Shown in pieces: positions 45,509-54,611 of a stretch of 64,000 bases of DNA. The stretch is from Clostridium intestinale DSM 6191 (GTDB lineage: Bacteria > Bacillota > Clostridia > Clostridiales > Clostridiaceae), in assembly GCF_900130055.1 (NCBI RefSeq), contig NZ_FQXU01000011.1:94716-158715 (forward strand). Direction: 5' to 3'. The notes under the pieces were generated by a model, which saw nothing but the letters and a program-made list of their open reading frames with translations, did no database searches and was not told the DNA's origin. Position 1 is the stretch's first letter; each line of letters opens with the position of its first letter. Made by a program: the position numbers and the translations under genes.

Positions 45509-45567
45509 TTGACACAGTATTGTCAATATAGATAGGATAAAATTTATATTAAATACAATTTTATCCT
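45509..45567. promoter_or_regulatory. Two dyads in the rex-crt gap
   Basis: TTGACA-CAGTAT-TGTCAA (45509-45526) and AGGATAAAATT (45534-45544) / AATTTTATCCT (45557-45567), both perfect. TTGACA could also be a -35 box with TAGGAT (18-nt spacer). Possible additional regulatory site for the crt operon, or a distal promoter. Confidence 0.4.
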
Positions 45568-45698
45568 GATAAGAAATAAAACAGCTTTGATATTAATTTA
45601 TTTAATAGAGAAAAATGCCATAAAAGCCTTGCAAATAACTTTTATACATATTATAATCATATTGAAGTCAAAGAGTTGGTCATTTTTTTTGAAATTAA

Positions 45699-45716
45699 TT
45701 GTTATAATATTAACAA
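45699..45716. promoter_or_regulatory. Rex operator overlapping the -10 box of the crt operon
   Basis: TTGTTATAATATTAACAA matches the Rex consensus TTGTTAA-N4-TTAACAA except at one position and contains TATAAT, so bound Rex would block RNA polymerase. It lies 110 nt upstream of crt. Confidence 0.85.
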
Positions 45717-45826
45717 AGAGTTAATAAAACAGTTATATAATTTAACAAAAAACCAATAATTTGTCTAAAATTGTATTATGAAACCTACTAAAAATTTAGC
45801 TTTATATTTTAAGGAGGATTACCACC

Positions 45827-46609
45827 ATGGAATTAAAAAATGTTACTCTTGAAAAGAAAGAAAGAGTTGCGGTAGTGACTATCAATAGACCAAAAGCTTT
45901 AAATGCTTTAAACTCAGAAACATTAAAGGATTTAGACGTAGTTATTAACGAATTAGAAAATGATAAAGATTGCTATGTAGTTATTTTAACAGGTGCTGGT
46001 GAAAAGTCATTTGTTGCAGGCGCAGATATTTCAGAAATGAAAGATTTAAACGAAGCACAAGGTGAAGAATTCGGTATTTTAGGCAATAAAGTTTTTAGAA
46101 GATTAGAGAATTTAGACAAGCCAGTAATAGCTGCTATATCAGGTTTTGCTCTAGGTGGAGGTTGTGAACTTGCTATGTCATGTGATATAAGAATAGCATC
46201 TGAAAAAGCAAAATTCGCACAACCAGAAGTTGGTCTAGGAATAACTCCAGGTTTTGGTGGAACTCAAAGATTACCAAGATTAGTTGGATTAGGAAAAGCT
46301 AAAGAATTAATTTATACATGTGACATTATTAAAGCTGACGAAGCATTAAGAATAGGATTAGTTAATAAAGTTGTTCCTCTAGAAAATCTTATGGAAGAAG
46401 CTTTTGCTATGGCTAATAAAATAGCAGAAAATGCACCTATAGCAGTTAAGCTATGCAAAGATGCAATAAACAGAGGAATGCAAGTTAATATAGATGAAGC
46501 AATAGCAATAGAAGCACAAGATTTCGGAAAATGTTTCTCAACAGAAGATCAAAAAGAAGGAATGAATGCTTTTATCGAAAGAAGAGCTAAAAGCTTCCAA
46601 AATAAATAA
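45827..46609 (+). CDS. crt: 3-Hydroxybutyryl-CoA dehydratase (crotonase)
   Basis: Dehydrates 3-hydroxybutyryl-CoA to crotonyl-CoA in butyrate formation. 260 residues of the enoyl-CoA hydratase fold: oxyanion-hole segments SFVAGADISEM and GFALGGGCELAMSCDIRIA, and the catalytic glutamates in the latter and in AQPEVGLGITPGFGGTQRL. The ATG follows AAGGAGG. First gene of crt-bcd-etfB-etfA-hbd behind a Rex operator. Confidence 0.97.
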   Translation: MELKNVTLEKKERVAVVTINRPKALNALNSETLKDLDVVINELENDKDCYVVILTGAGEKSFVAGADISEMKDLNEAQGEEFGILGNKVFRRLENLDKPVIAAISGFALGGGCELAMSCDIRIASEKAKFAQPEVGLGITPGFGGTQRLPRLVGLGKAKELIYTCDIIKADEALRIGLVNKVVPLENLMEEAFAMANKIAENAPIAVKLCKDAINRGMQVNIDEAIAIEAQDFGKCFSTEDQKEGMNAFIERRAKSFQNK

Positions 46610-46637
46610 TTAAGGTACGAATTAAGGAGGTAAAAAT

Positions 46638-47777
46638 ATGAATTTCGCATTGACAAAAGAACAACAATTAGTAAGACAAATGGTTAGAGAATTTGCATTA
46701 AATGAAGTAAAGCCTATAGCAGGTGAAATTGATGAAACAGAAGAGTTTCCAATGGAAAACACTAAAAAGATGGCTAAACTTGGAATGTTAGGTATTCCAT
46801 TTAAAAAAGAATATGGTGGAGCTGGTGGAGACACCTTATCATATATAATGACAGTAGAAGAATTATCAAAGGTATGTGGAACTCACGGAGTTATAGTTTC
46901 AGCTCATACTTCATTATGTGCATGTGTAGTTGACGCATTTGGTAATGCAGCACAAAAAGAAAAATATCTTCCAGCATTAGCTAAAGGTGAAAAACTTGGT
47001 GCTTTCGGATTAACTGAACCAGGTGCTGGTACAGATGCATCAGGACAACAAACTACTGCTGTTTTAGATGGAGATAATTATATATTAAACGGATCAAAAA
47101 TATTCATAACAAATGGTGGAGTTGCAGAAACTTTCATAATATTTGCTATGACAGATAGAAGCAAAGGAACAAAAGGAATATCTGCTTTCATAGTAGAAAA
47201 AAGCTTCCCAGGATTCTCAATAGGTAAATTAGAAAACAAGATGGGTATAAGAGCATCTTCAACTACAGAACTTATCATGGAAAACTGTATAGTTCCAAAA
47301 GAAAACTTATTAGGAGCTGAAGGAAAAGGCTTTGGTATAGCAATGAAAACTCTTGATGGAGGAAGAATTGGTATAGCTGCTCAAGCATTAGGACTTGCTG
47401 CAGGAGCTTTAGAAGAAGCAATTGCTTACATGCAAGAAAGAAAACAATTTGGTAGACCACTTTCAGCATTCCAAGGATTACAATGGATGATAGCTGATAT
47501 GGATGTTAAAGTAGAAGCTGCAAGACAACTTGTTTATAAAGCTGCATGGCTTAAAGATCAAGGACTTCCATATTCATTAGATGCTGCAAGAGCAAAATTA
47601 TTTGCATCAGAAGTAGCTATGGAAGTAACAACTAAAGCAGTTCAAATATTTGGTGGATACGGATATACTAAAGAATATCCAGTAGAAAGATTAATGAGAG
47701 ATGCTAAGATAACTGAAATCTATGAAGGAACTTCAGAAGTTCAAAGAATGGTTATCGCTGCAAATGTTATAAAGTAA
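46638..47777 (+). CDS. bcd: Butyryl-CoA dehydrogenase
   Basis: A flavin enzyme that reduces crotonyl-CoA to butyryl-CoA and, with EtfAB, bifurcates electrons from NADH to ferredoxin. 379 residues: FGLTEPGAGTDASG and YILNGSKIFITNGG (FAD/substrate binding), AQALGLAAGALEEAI, and the catalytic-base Glu in EIYEGTSEVQRM. The ATG follows AAGGAGG, 28 nt after crt. Confidence 0.97.
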   Translation: MNFALTKEQQLVRQMVREFALNEVKPIAGEIDETEEFPMENTKKMAKLGMLGIPFKKEYGGAGGDTLSYIMTVEELSKVCGTHGVIVSAHTSLCACVVDAFGNAAQKEKYLPALAKGEKLGAFGLTEPGAGTDASGQQTTAVLDGDNYILNGSKIFITNGGVAETFIIFAMTDRSKGTKGISAFIVEKSFPGFSIGKLENKMGIRASSTTELIMENCIVPKENLLGAEGKGFGIAMKTLDGGRIGIAAQALGLAAGALEEAIAYMQERKQFGRPLSAFQGLQWMIADMDVKVEAARQLVYKAAWLKDQGLPYSLDAARAKLFASEVAMEVTTKAVQIFGGYGYTKEYPVERLMRDAKITEIYEGTSEVQRMVIAANVIK

Positions 47778-47796
47778 TTAAGGGAGGCTTAATAAT

Positions 47797-48576
47797 ATGA
47801 AAATAGTAGTTTGTTTAAAGCAAGTTCCAGATACAACAGCTGTAAGAATAGATCCAAAAACAGGAACACTTATAAGAGATGGAGTTCCATCAATTATAAA
47901 TCCAGAAGATAAACACGCATTAGAAGAAGCATTAGTTCTTAAAGAAACTTACGGAGCAACAGTTACAATAGTAAGTATGGGACCTCCACAAGCAAAGGAT
48001 GCTTTAAGAGAAGCATTATCTATGGGAGCAGATGAAGCTATATTAATAACTGATAGAGCATTTGCAGGATCAGATACGCTTGCAACTTCAAAAGCATTAG
48101 CAGGAGTTTTAAAGAAATTAGAATACGATATAATATTTGCTGGAAGACAAGCGATTGATGGAGATACTGCACAAGTTGGACCAGAAATAGCTGAACATTT
48201 AAATATTCCACAAGTAACTTACGTTCAAGAAGTAAAAGTAAATGGTGACTTATTAACTATAAACAGAGCATTAGAAGATGGATATGAATTAGTTGAAGTA
48301 AAAACACCAGTATTATTAACAGCAATAAAAGAATTAAATAACCCAAGATACATGAACATCGCAAGTATATTTGATACTAAAGATGCTGAAATTAAAGTTT
48401 GGTCAGTGAATGATATTGATGTAGATAAAGCTGAGCTTGGATTGCCAGGTTCTCCAACTAAGGTTAAGAAATCTATGACTAAGGAAACTAAGGGAGCTGG
48501 AGAATTAGTTGAAAAACCAGCAAAAGAAGCAGCTAGTTACGTTTTAGAAAAATTAAAAGAAAAACACTACATCTAA
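47797..48576 (+). CDS. etfB: Electron transfer flavoprotein subunit beta
   Basis: 259 residues: VVCLKQVPDT at the N terminus, DKHALEEALVLKE, GADEAILITDRAFAGSDTLATSKAL, and FAGRQAIDGDTAQVGPE. The last is the nucleotide-binding loop typical of the NADH-oxidising EtfB of bifurcating Bcd-Etf complexes. It sits between bcd and etfA with short gaps and an AGGGAGG ribosome site. Confidence 0.96.
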   Translation: MKIVVCLKQVPDTTAVRIDPKTGTLIRDGVPSIINPEDKHALEEALVLKETYGATVTIVSMGPPQAKDALREALSMGADEAILITDRAFAGSDTLATSKALAGVLKKLEYDIIFAGRQAIDGDTAQVGPEIAEHLNIPQVTYVQEVKVNGDLLTINRALEDGYELVEVKTPVLLTAIKELNNPRYMNIASIFDTKDAEIKVWSVNDIDVDKAELGLPGSPTKVKKSMTKETKGAGELVEKPAKEAASYVLEKLKEKHYI

Positions 48577-48594
48577 TATTAGGAGGTAAGAGTA

Positions 48595-49605
48595 ATGAGT
48601 AATATAGCAGATTACAAAGGAGTTTGGGTTTTCGCTGAGCAAAGAGAAGGAGAACTTCAAAAGGTTTCTCTTGAATTATTAGGCGAAGGTAGAAAAATTG
48701 CAGATAAATTAGGAGTAAAACTTACGGCTTTACTTCTTGGAAATAATGTATCAAATTTAGTAGAAGAATTAGCTACTCATGGAGCAGACGAAGTTTTAGT
48801 AGCTGAACATGAATTACTAACTCATTATACAACTGACGGATATACAAAGGTTATTTGTGACCTTGCAAATGATAGAAAACCAGAAATATTATTTATAGGA
48901 GCTACATTTGTAGGAAGAGATTTAGGTCCTAGAGTAGCAGCTAGATTAACAACTGGATTAACAGCAGACTGTACTTCATTAGATATAGATGAAAATGGAA
49001 AGTTCTTATTAGCTACAAGACCAGCTTTTGGTGGTAACCTAATGGCTACTATAGCTTGCCAAGATCATAGACCACAAATGGCTACAATAAGACCAGGAGT
49101 TTTCACTAAATCAGATAAGGTTGAAAATAATGCTGAAGTAATTAAAGTTGACGTTAAACTTACACAAGAAGATGTAAGAACAAAAGTTATAGAAATAGTT
49201 AAAGAGAAAAAAGATATAATTGATATAAGTGAAGCTAATTTCATAGTTTCTGGTGGTAGAGGAGTTGGATCTAAAGAAAACTTCAAACTATTAGAAGAAT
49301 TAGCAGAAGCTTTAGGTGGAACTGTTGGTGGTTCAAGAGCAGCTATAGAAAAAGAATGGTTAGATAAAAATTTACAAGTAGGTCAAACAGGAAAAACAGT
49401 TAGACCAACTATATATATAGCATGTGGTATATCAGGAGCTATACAACACGTTGCTGGTATGCAAGATTCTGATTTAATCATAGCAGTAAACAAAGATGCT
49501 AATGCACCTATAATGAAGTTAGCTGACTATGCTATAGTTGGAGATTTAACAAAAGTTCTTCCAGAATTAACAGCTCAAGTAAAAGCATTAAAAGAAAACG
49601 CATAA
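48595..49605 (+). CDS. etfA: Electron transfer flavoprotein subunit alpha
   Basis: 336 residues. The C-terminal FAD domain is complete: SGGRGVGSKENF, VGGSRAAIEKEWL, QVGQTGKTVRPTIYIACGIS and INKD-like AVNKDANAPIMKLADYAIVGD. It lacks the N-terminal ferredoxin domain found in some clostridial EtfA proteins. The ATG follows AGGAGGT. Confidence 0.96.
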   Translation: MSNIADYKGVWVFAEQREGELQKVSLELLGEGRKIADKLGVKLTALLLGNNVSNLVEELATHGADEVLVAEHELLTHYTTDGYTKVICDLANDRKPEILFIGATFVGRDLGPRVAARLTTGLTADCTSLDIDENGKFLLATRPAFGGNLMATIACQDHRPQMATIRPGVFTKSDKVENNAEVIKVDVKLTQEDVRTKVIEIVKEKKDIIDISEANFIVSGGRGVGSKENFKLLEELAEALGGTVGGSRAAIEKEWLDKNLQVGQTGKTVRPTIYIACGISGAIQHVAGMQDSDLIIAVNKDANAPIMKLADYAIVGDLTKVLPELTAQVKALKENA

Positions 49606-49640
49606 TTGTTAATTACCTAAATTTAGGTTACAATAATATA

Positions 49641-49660
49641 GGGGGAGAAATCCCCCCCTT
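49641..49660 (+). terminator. G/C-rich hairpin between etfA and hbd
   Basis: GGGGGA-GAAA-TCCCCC, a short stable stem not followed by a T-run. It may be a processing or partial attenuation site in the operon, or protect an RNA end. Confidence 0.5.
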
Positions 49661-49693
49661 AGAAAATACCTTAAAATAATGGAGGTTAGTAAT

Positions 49694-50542
49694 ATGGAAA
49701 AGATTTTTGTTCTTGGTGCAGGTACTATGGGAGCAGGTATTGTTCAAGCGTTTGCACAAAAAGGTTTTGAAGTAATAGTAAGAGATATTAAAGATGAATT
49801 TGTAGATAGAGGACTTGCTGGAATTCAAAAGAATGTTGAAAAACTAGCAGCAAAAGGAAAAATAACTGAAGAAGATAAGGATGCAATCCTTTCAAGAATT
49901 TCAGGAACTACTGATTTAAATTTAGCAGCTGATTGTGATTTAGTTGTTGAAGCAGCAGTAGAAAACATGAAAATTAAAAGAGAAATATTCGCTCAATTAG
50001 ATGAGATTTGTAAGCCAGAAACTATTTTAGCTTCAAATACTTCATCTCTTTCAATAACTGAAGTAGCAGCAGCTACAAAGAGACCAGATAAAGTTATAGG
50101 AATGCATTTTTTCAACCCAGCACCTATAATGAAATTGGTTGAAGTAATCAGAGGAATGGCTACTTCAAATGAAACATTTGAAGCAGTTAAAGAAGTTTCT
50201 GTAGCAATTGGTAAAGAACCAGTAGAAGTAGCAGAAGCTCCAGGATTTGTTGTAAACAGAATCCTTATCCCTATGATTAATGAAGCAGTAGGAATACTTG
50301 CAGAAGATATCGCTTCTGCAGAAGACATAGATACAGCTATGAAACTTGGTGCTAATCACCCAATGGGACCTTTAGCATTAGGAGACCTTATAGGTCTAGA
50401 TGTTTGTCTAGCTATCATGGATGTACTTTACACTGAAACAGGTGACACTAAGTACAGAGCTCACTCACTTCTAAGAAAGTATGTTAGAGCTGGATGGTTA
50501 GGAAGAAAGAGTGGAAGAGGATTCCACAACTATAACGCTTAA
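49694..50542 (+). CDS. hbd: 3-Hydroxybutyryl-CoA dehydrogenase
   Basis: Reduces acetoacetyl-CoA to 3-hydroxybutyryl-CoA. 282 residues from ATG 49694 (GGAGG upstream; an earlier in-frame start at 49679 precedes it). Rossmann motif [19 protein letters not shown], the catalytic His in [15 protein letters not shown], and [14 protein letters not shown]. It is last in the crt operon; no thiolase gene follows, as in other clostridial BCS operons. Confidence 0.97.
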   Translation: MEKIFVLGAGTMGAGIVQAFAQKGFEVIVRDIKDEFVDRGLAGIQKNVEKLAAKGKITEEDKDAILSRISGTTDLNLAADCDLVVEAAVENMKIKREIFAQLDEICKPETILASNTSSLSITEVAAATKRPDKVIGMHFFNPAPIMKLVEVIRGMATSNETFEAVKEVSVAIGKEPVEVAEAPGFVVNRILIPMINEAVGILAEDIASAEDIDTAMKLGANHPMGPLALGDLIGLDVCLAIMDVLYTETGDTKYRAHSLLRKYVRAGWLGRKSGRGFHNYNA

Positions 50543-50576
50543 TTTAGCTTACATTTTACCACTATATAAATCCAAA

Positions 50577-50610
50577 GAATCCCCTTGCAATTTATTGCAG
50601 GGGGATTTTT
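50577..50610 (+). terminator. Terminator of the crt-hbd operon
   Basis: AATCCCC(T)TGCAA / TTGCAGGGGGATT with one bulged T, followed by a T-run. Confidence 0.9.
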
Positions 50611-50675
50611 TATTAAAGTTGAATAAATTTTAGGGTATAATTTATATTAAGAATATAAATAAACAGGAGAAAAAT

Positions 50676-52019
50676 ATGAAAATTAATGAATGGCAAATGA
50701 ATATATTTGACTCTTTGTATGATGGAGTACTTATAGCAGATAGAGAGTTCAGGGTTGTATATATAAATCCAGCATATACTAGAATTACAAATGTAAATTA
50801 TGAAGATATAATAGGAAAAGAAATAAGTGAAGTTAGATTAGGAAGTAAACTTCCAGAGGTAATCTCAAGTGGAAAGAAACTAATAGGAATTAAAAGAAAG
50901 GTTTCCGGTATAGAGTATATAGTTAATATAGTTCCTATAATAGAGAATAATGATATAGTCGGTGGCATTTCTATATTGAATGAAATTAACGATATATATA
51001 AATTGGTTGAGGAATTAAGAAAGTCAAATGATATAATAAAGGATTTAAAAGATAAAGTTAAAAATATAGGAAATCAAGCTAGATATGTTTTTGACGATAT
51101 AGTTGGAGAAGATCCTAAGACAATTGAAACAAAAGCACTTGCGATTAAGATAGCAAAAAAAGATTTAAATGTTTTAATAACTGGAGAAAGCGGAACTGGA
51201 AAAGAGCTTATTGCTCAGGCAATACATAATGAAAGTGAAAGAAGGAATAAGCCTTTTGTAGCTATAAACTGTGCAACTTTAGAAAGTAACTTTCTAGAGA
51301 GTGAGTTATTTGGATATTCTGAAGGTGCATTCACTGGAGCAAAAAAGGGGGGCAAAAGAGGACTATTTTTAGAAGCAAGCGGTGGAACTCTATTTTTGGA
51401 TGAGTTATCAGAGATGGATTATAAACTTCAAGCAAAACTATTAAGAACTCTTCAAGAAAATATTATTAGACCTATAGGGGGAGTAACGGAAATTCCTATT
51501 GATGTAAGAATAATAGCAGCAACCAACAGAAACTTAGAAACAATGATAGAAAATAATGAATTTAGAAGAGATTTATACTATAGAATAGCTATATTTACAG
51601 TAAACTTGCTTCCTTTAAGAGAAAGAAGAAAAGATATAATACCTCTATCAAAGAATTTTTTAAAAAGAATTGAAAAGAAATTCAGAAAAGATTTATCTCT
51701 AAATGAAGAAGTGTTGAAGTTACTAGAAAGTTTTAAGTGGTCAGGTAATGTGAGAGAGTTAAAAAATGCAATAGAATTTGCGGCAATGATGACTGAGGAT
51801 AATGAAATAAAAATCAGTGATCTTCCTAAAAAGATTCAGGAGGAAGGGTTTATACATAATCTAATTCCTATTAAAACCTTAGAGGATATAATAAAAGAAA
51901 CTGAAAAAAATGAAATTGAAAAAGCTATAAAACTGTATGGAGATACTGTTGAAGGGAAAAAATCAGCCGCAAAAGCTTTAGGAATTTCTTTAGCATCTTT
52001 ATACAATAAAATTAAATAA
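50676..52019 (+). CDS. Sigma-54-dependent activator (PAS-AAA-Fis)
   Basis: 447 residues: an N-terminal PAS domain (~10-115), a linker coiled coil, a sigma-54 AAA+ domain with Walker A GESGTGKE (~170), the sigma-54-contacting GAFTGA loop (~217), Walker B GGTLFLDELSEM and the arginine fingers, and a C-terminal Fis-like helix-turn-helix (SAAKALGISLASLYNKI). It is upstream of and parallel to an operon with a -24/-12 promoter, and is its presumed activator. The PAS domain suggests a small-ligand or redox input. The ATG follows CAGGAGA. Confidence 0.96.
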   Translation: MKINEWQMNIFDSLYDGVLIADREFRVVYINPAYTRITNVNYEDIIGKEISEVRLGSKLPEVISSGKKLIGIKRKVSGIEYIVNIVPIIENNDIVGGISILNEINDIYKLVEELRKSNDIIKDLKDKVKNIGNQARYVFDDIVGEDPKTIETKALAIKIAKKDLNVLITGESGTGKELIAQAIHNESERRNKPFVAINCATLESNFLESELFGYSEGAFTGAKKGGKRGLFLEASGGTLFLDELSEMDYKLQAKLLRTLQENIIRPIGGVTEIPIDVRIIAATNRNLETMIENNEFRRDLYYRIAIFTVNLLPLRERRKDIIPLSKNFLKRIEKKFRKDLSLNEEVLKLLESFKWSGNVRELKNAIEFAAMMTEDNEIKISDLPKKIQEEGFIHNLIPIKTLEDIIKETEKNEIEKAIKLYGDTVEGKKSAAKALGISLASLYNKIK

Positions 52020-52036
52020 TGAGAGAGTGCAACCTC

Positions 52037-52054
52037 TTTCTAAAATATTAGAAA
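52037..52054. promoter_or_regulatory. Upstream activator site 1
   Basis: TTTCTAAAATATTAGAAA, a near-perfect palindrome ~170 bp before the -24 box. Confidence 0.7.
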
Positions 52055-52067
52055 CTTTAAGAAATGA

Positions 52068-52085
52068 TTTCTAATATTTTAGAAA
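52068..52085. promoter_or_regulatory. Upstream activator site 2
   Basis: TTTCTAATATTTTAGAAA, the same palindrome in reverse orientation, 31 bp from site 1 (about three helical turns). Confidence 0.7.
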
Positions 52086-52146
52086 GAGGTTTATTGTATA
52101 TATTTACAGAGCTTGTAAAAGGATTTCATAAAGTTATAATAATAAG

Positions 52147-52164
52147 TTTCTAAAATTTTAGAAA
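52147..52164. promoter_or_regulatory. Upstream activator site 3
   Basis: TTTCTAAAATTTTAGAAA, a perfect palindrome, ~60 bp before the -24 box and 79 bp from site 2. Confidence 0.7.
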
Positions 52165-52223
52165 TTCATAAACAGTATAGAAATAAAAATTAGAGAAATA
52201 GTGCCGTTTAGCAGTTGAAAACT

Positions 52224-52240
52224 TTGGCATAATACTTGCG
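52224..52240 (+). promoter_or_regulatory. Sigma-54 (-24/-12) promoter
   Basis: TTGGCATAATACTTGCG: GG at 52226-52227 and GC at 52238-52239 with the obligatory 10-nt spacing. It lies 40 nt before the first operon gene, downstream of three activator sites and a sigma-54 activator gene. Confidence 0.92.
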
Positions 52241-52279
52241 TATATAGATATATGTGATTGCAGTAAAGGAGGGTTAGTT

Positions 52280-53635
52280 TTGAAAAAAGTTAGAGTAGGA
52301 TCTGGAGCAGGATATGGTGGAGATAGAATAGAGCCAGCTGTAGATATTATGACTTATGGAAATCTAGACTATATAATTTTTGAATGCTTAGCTGAAAGAA
52401 CTATATCTTTAGCACAGCTAGAAAAATTAAAAGATAAAAATAAAGGGTATAATGAACTATTAGAATATAGAATGGAAAAAATAATACCTTTATGTGTAGA
52501 AAAAAAGGTCAAAGTAATTACTAATATGGGTGCGGCAAATCCATTAGCAGCAGCAGAAGTTATAAAAAGAATAGCAGAAGAAAAAAATATTAAAAATCTA
52601 AAAATAGCTGCAGTACTTGGAGACGATGTATTTAGTGAAATAAATGGATATATGGATTATGAGATTATTGAAACAGGTGAAAAAATTGAATCCATTAAAG
52701 ATAAGATAATTTCTGCTAATGCCTATATAGGAGTTAAAGGAATAATAGAAGCTTTAGAAAATAATGCAGACATCATAATTACAGGAAGAGTAGCAGACCC
52801 TGCATTAGTATTAGCTCCATTAATTTATGAGTTTGGGTGGAAAGAAGATGAGTATGATAAACTTGCAAAAGGGATAGTGGCAGGACATTTACTAGAATGT
52901 GGTGCTCAAGTATGCGGAGGATATTATGCTGACCCAGGATATAAGGATGTACCAGACTTATGGAATATAGGATTTCCTATAGCTGATATTTATGAAGACG
53001 GAGAAATTAATCTATCAAAACTTGAAAAGTCTGGGGGAATAATTTCTACAGAAACTTGTAAAGAACAATTGATATATGAGATTCATGATCCTGAAAATTA
53101 CCTTACACCTGACGTTATAGCAGATTTTTCAGAAATAAGTGTTGAAGATATGGGAAAAGATAGAGTTTCCATAAAAGGAGCTAAAGGTAAAAAGAAGACA
53201 GGGTTTCTTAAAACCAGTGTAGGATATAAAGATTGTTATATTGGTGAGGGTGAAATAAGCTACGGTGGCTCAGGAGCATATGAAAGAGCAAAGTTAGCTG
53301 GAGATGTAATAGAGAAGAGACTAGAATATATAAAGCTTCCTATTGAAGAATTAAGAATAGATTTTATTGGAGTTAATTCTCTGTTTAAAGATAAAATTAG
53401 TGACAGTATAAGTAATTTTAGAAGTGATTATACAGAGGTTAGATTAAGAGTAGCGGCTAGAACTAAAACAAAAGAAGATGCAAAAATAATAGGAAATGAA
53501 GTTGAAGCCTTATATACAAATGGACCAGCAGCTGGTGGCGGAGTTAGAAAATATGTCAGAGAAATAATATCAATAGCCTCAATATTAATACCAGAAGAGT
53601 CCATAAAAACTGAAGTTGTTTATAGGGAGGTATAA
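52280..53635 (+). CDS. AtuA-family protein (DUF1446-like)
   Basis: 451 residues resembling the acyclic terpene utilisation protein AtuA family: VGSGAGYGGDRIEPAVDIM at the N terminus, LDYIIFECLAERTISLAQ, ITNMGAANPLAAAEVI, IITGRVADPALVLAPLIYEFGW, HLLECGAQVCGG. The enzymatic reaction of this family is not settled. TTG start behind AAAGGAGG. It is first in the sigma-54 operon and 2 nt before its small partner, which matches the C-terminal domain of longer AtuA proteins. Confidence 0.85.
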   Translation: MKKVRVGSGAGYGGDRIEPAVDIMTYGNLDYIIFECLAERTISLAQLEKLKDKNKGYNELLEYRMEKIIPLCVEKKVKVITNMGAANPLAAAEVIKRIAEEKNIKNLKIAAVLGDDVFSEINGYMDYEIIETGEKIESIKDKIISANAYIGVKGIIEALENNADIIITGRVADPALVLAPLIYEFGWKEDEYDKLAKGIVAGHLLECGAQVCGGYYADPGYKDVPDLWNIGFPIADIYEDGEINLSKLEKSGGIISTETCKEQLIYEIHDPENYLTPDVIADFSEISVEDMGKDRVSIKGAKGKKKTGFLKTSVGYKDCYIGEGEISYGGSGAYERAKLAGDVIEKRLEYIKLPIEELRIDFIGVNSLFKDKISDSISNFRSDYTEVRLRVAARTKTKEDAKIIGNEVEALYTNGPAAGGGVRKYVREIISIASILIPEESIKTEVVYREV

Positions 53636-53637
53636 TT

Positions 53638-53937
53638 ATGAAATTAAGGGAGATGGCCCATTCAAGAACTGGTGATAAAGGAAATATATCTAATATCTCA
53701 TTAATTGTTTATAACATGGATGACTACGAAAAAATAAAAGCCTATGTTACAGAGGAAAAAGTAAAAGCATGGTTTCATGACATTGTAAAAGGTGAAGTAA
53801 GAAGATATGAACTCCCAAAACTTGGAGCACTTAACTTTGTACTTGAAAAAGCTTTAGGTGGTGGAGTTACTAAATCTTTAGCCATTGATATGCATGGGAA
53901 AACATTGAGTTCTGCACTTTTAGAGATGGAAATTTGA
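53638..53937 (+). CDS. AtuA C-terminal-domain-like small protein
   Basis: 99 residues: LREMAHSRTGDKGNISNISL and a GALNFVLEKALGGGVTKSLAID end, matching the domain that follows the DUF1446 part in full-length AtuA proteins. It is encoded separately here, 2 nt after the large subunit gene, so the two are expected to form one complex. Confidence 0.82.
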   Translation: MKLREMAHSRTGDKGNISNISLIVYNMDDYEKIKAYVTEEKVKAWFHDIVKGEVRRYELPKLGALNFVLEKALGGGVTKSLAIDMHGKTLSSALLEMEI

Positions 53938-53959
53938 TTTATAAATAGGAGATTTTTTA

Positions 53960-54610
53960 ATGAATAAGCTAACATCAGTTAATGAAGTTATAAAGAAGAT
54001 TAAAGATGGCAATTCAATTATGGTTGGAGGATTTTTAAAAAATGGACATCCAGAAGTATTAGTTAATGCTTTATCAGATTCAGAAGTAAAAAATTTAACC
54101 ATCATATCTAATGATACAGGAACAACTGAATGTGCCTTATATAAAGTAATAGCAAATAGGCAGGCATCTAGAATAATAGCATCCTATATAGGTGCTAATC
54201 CAGAGACTGGCAAGCTATTAATGAGTGGAGAAGCTGATGTTCAACTATTTCCTCAAGGAACCCTTGCAGAAAAGATAAGAGCAGGTGGAGCTGGATTAGG
54301 AGGATTTCTAACACCAGTTGGAGTAGGAACAATAGTTGAAGAAGGAAAGCAGAAACTTAAAGTTAATGAAATAGAATATTTACTAGAATTACCCTTAAAG
54401 GCTGATGTTGCACTTATTAGAGCACACAAAGCAGATAAACATGGCAATCTTAGTTTTAAAGGTTCAACTAGAAACTTTAATGCAATAATGGCTATGGCAG
54501 CAGATTATGTAGCGGTAGAAGTAGAAGAATATGTTGATGAAATAGACCCAAATCATGTTGTGGTACCAGGTATACTTATAGATGCTATTGTAAAGGTAGG
54601 TGAGGCGTAA
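53960..54610 (+). CDS. CoA-transferase subunit A (AtoD/CtfA family)
   Basis: 216 residues: MVGGFLKNGHPEVLVNAL, ISNDTGTTECALYK, GANPETGKLLMSGEADVQLFP, and AEKIRAGGAGLGGFLTPVGVGT, the glycine-rich CoA-binding loop of family I transferases. It pairs with the next gene to move CoA between a short acyl-CoA and a free acid. Located in the sigma-54 operon, not the butyrate operon. Confidence 0.93.
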   Translation: MNKLTSVNEVIKKIKDGNSIMVGGFLKNGHPEVLVNALSDSEVKNLTIISNDTGTTECALYKVIANRQASRIIASYIGANPETGKLLMSGEADVQLFPQGTLAEKIRAGGAGLGGFLTPVGVGTIVEEGKQKLKVNEIEYLLELPLKADVALIRAHKADKHGNLSFKGSTRNFNAIMAMAADYVAVEVEEYVDEIDPNHVVVPGILIDAIVKVGEA

Positions 54611-54611
54611 C

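Larger units (their letters stand above)
52031..52091 (+). terminator. 24-bp perfect hairpin, also carrying two activator-site palindromes
   Basis: 52031-52054 pairs perfectly with 52068-52091 around a 13-nt loop, just after the activator gene. The tail is only moderately T-rich. Each arm contains an 18-bp palindrome, so the DNA may act as an enhancer while the RNA acts as a terminator. Confidence 0.75.
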
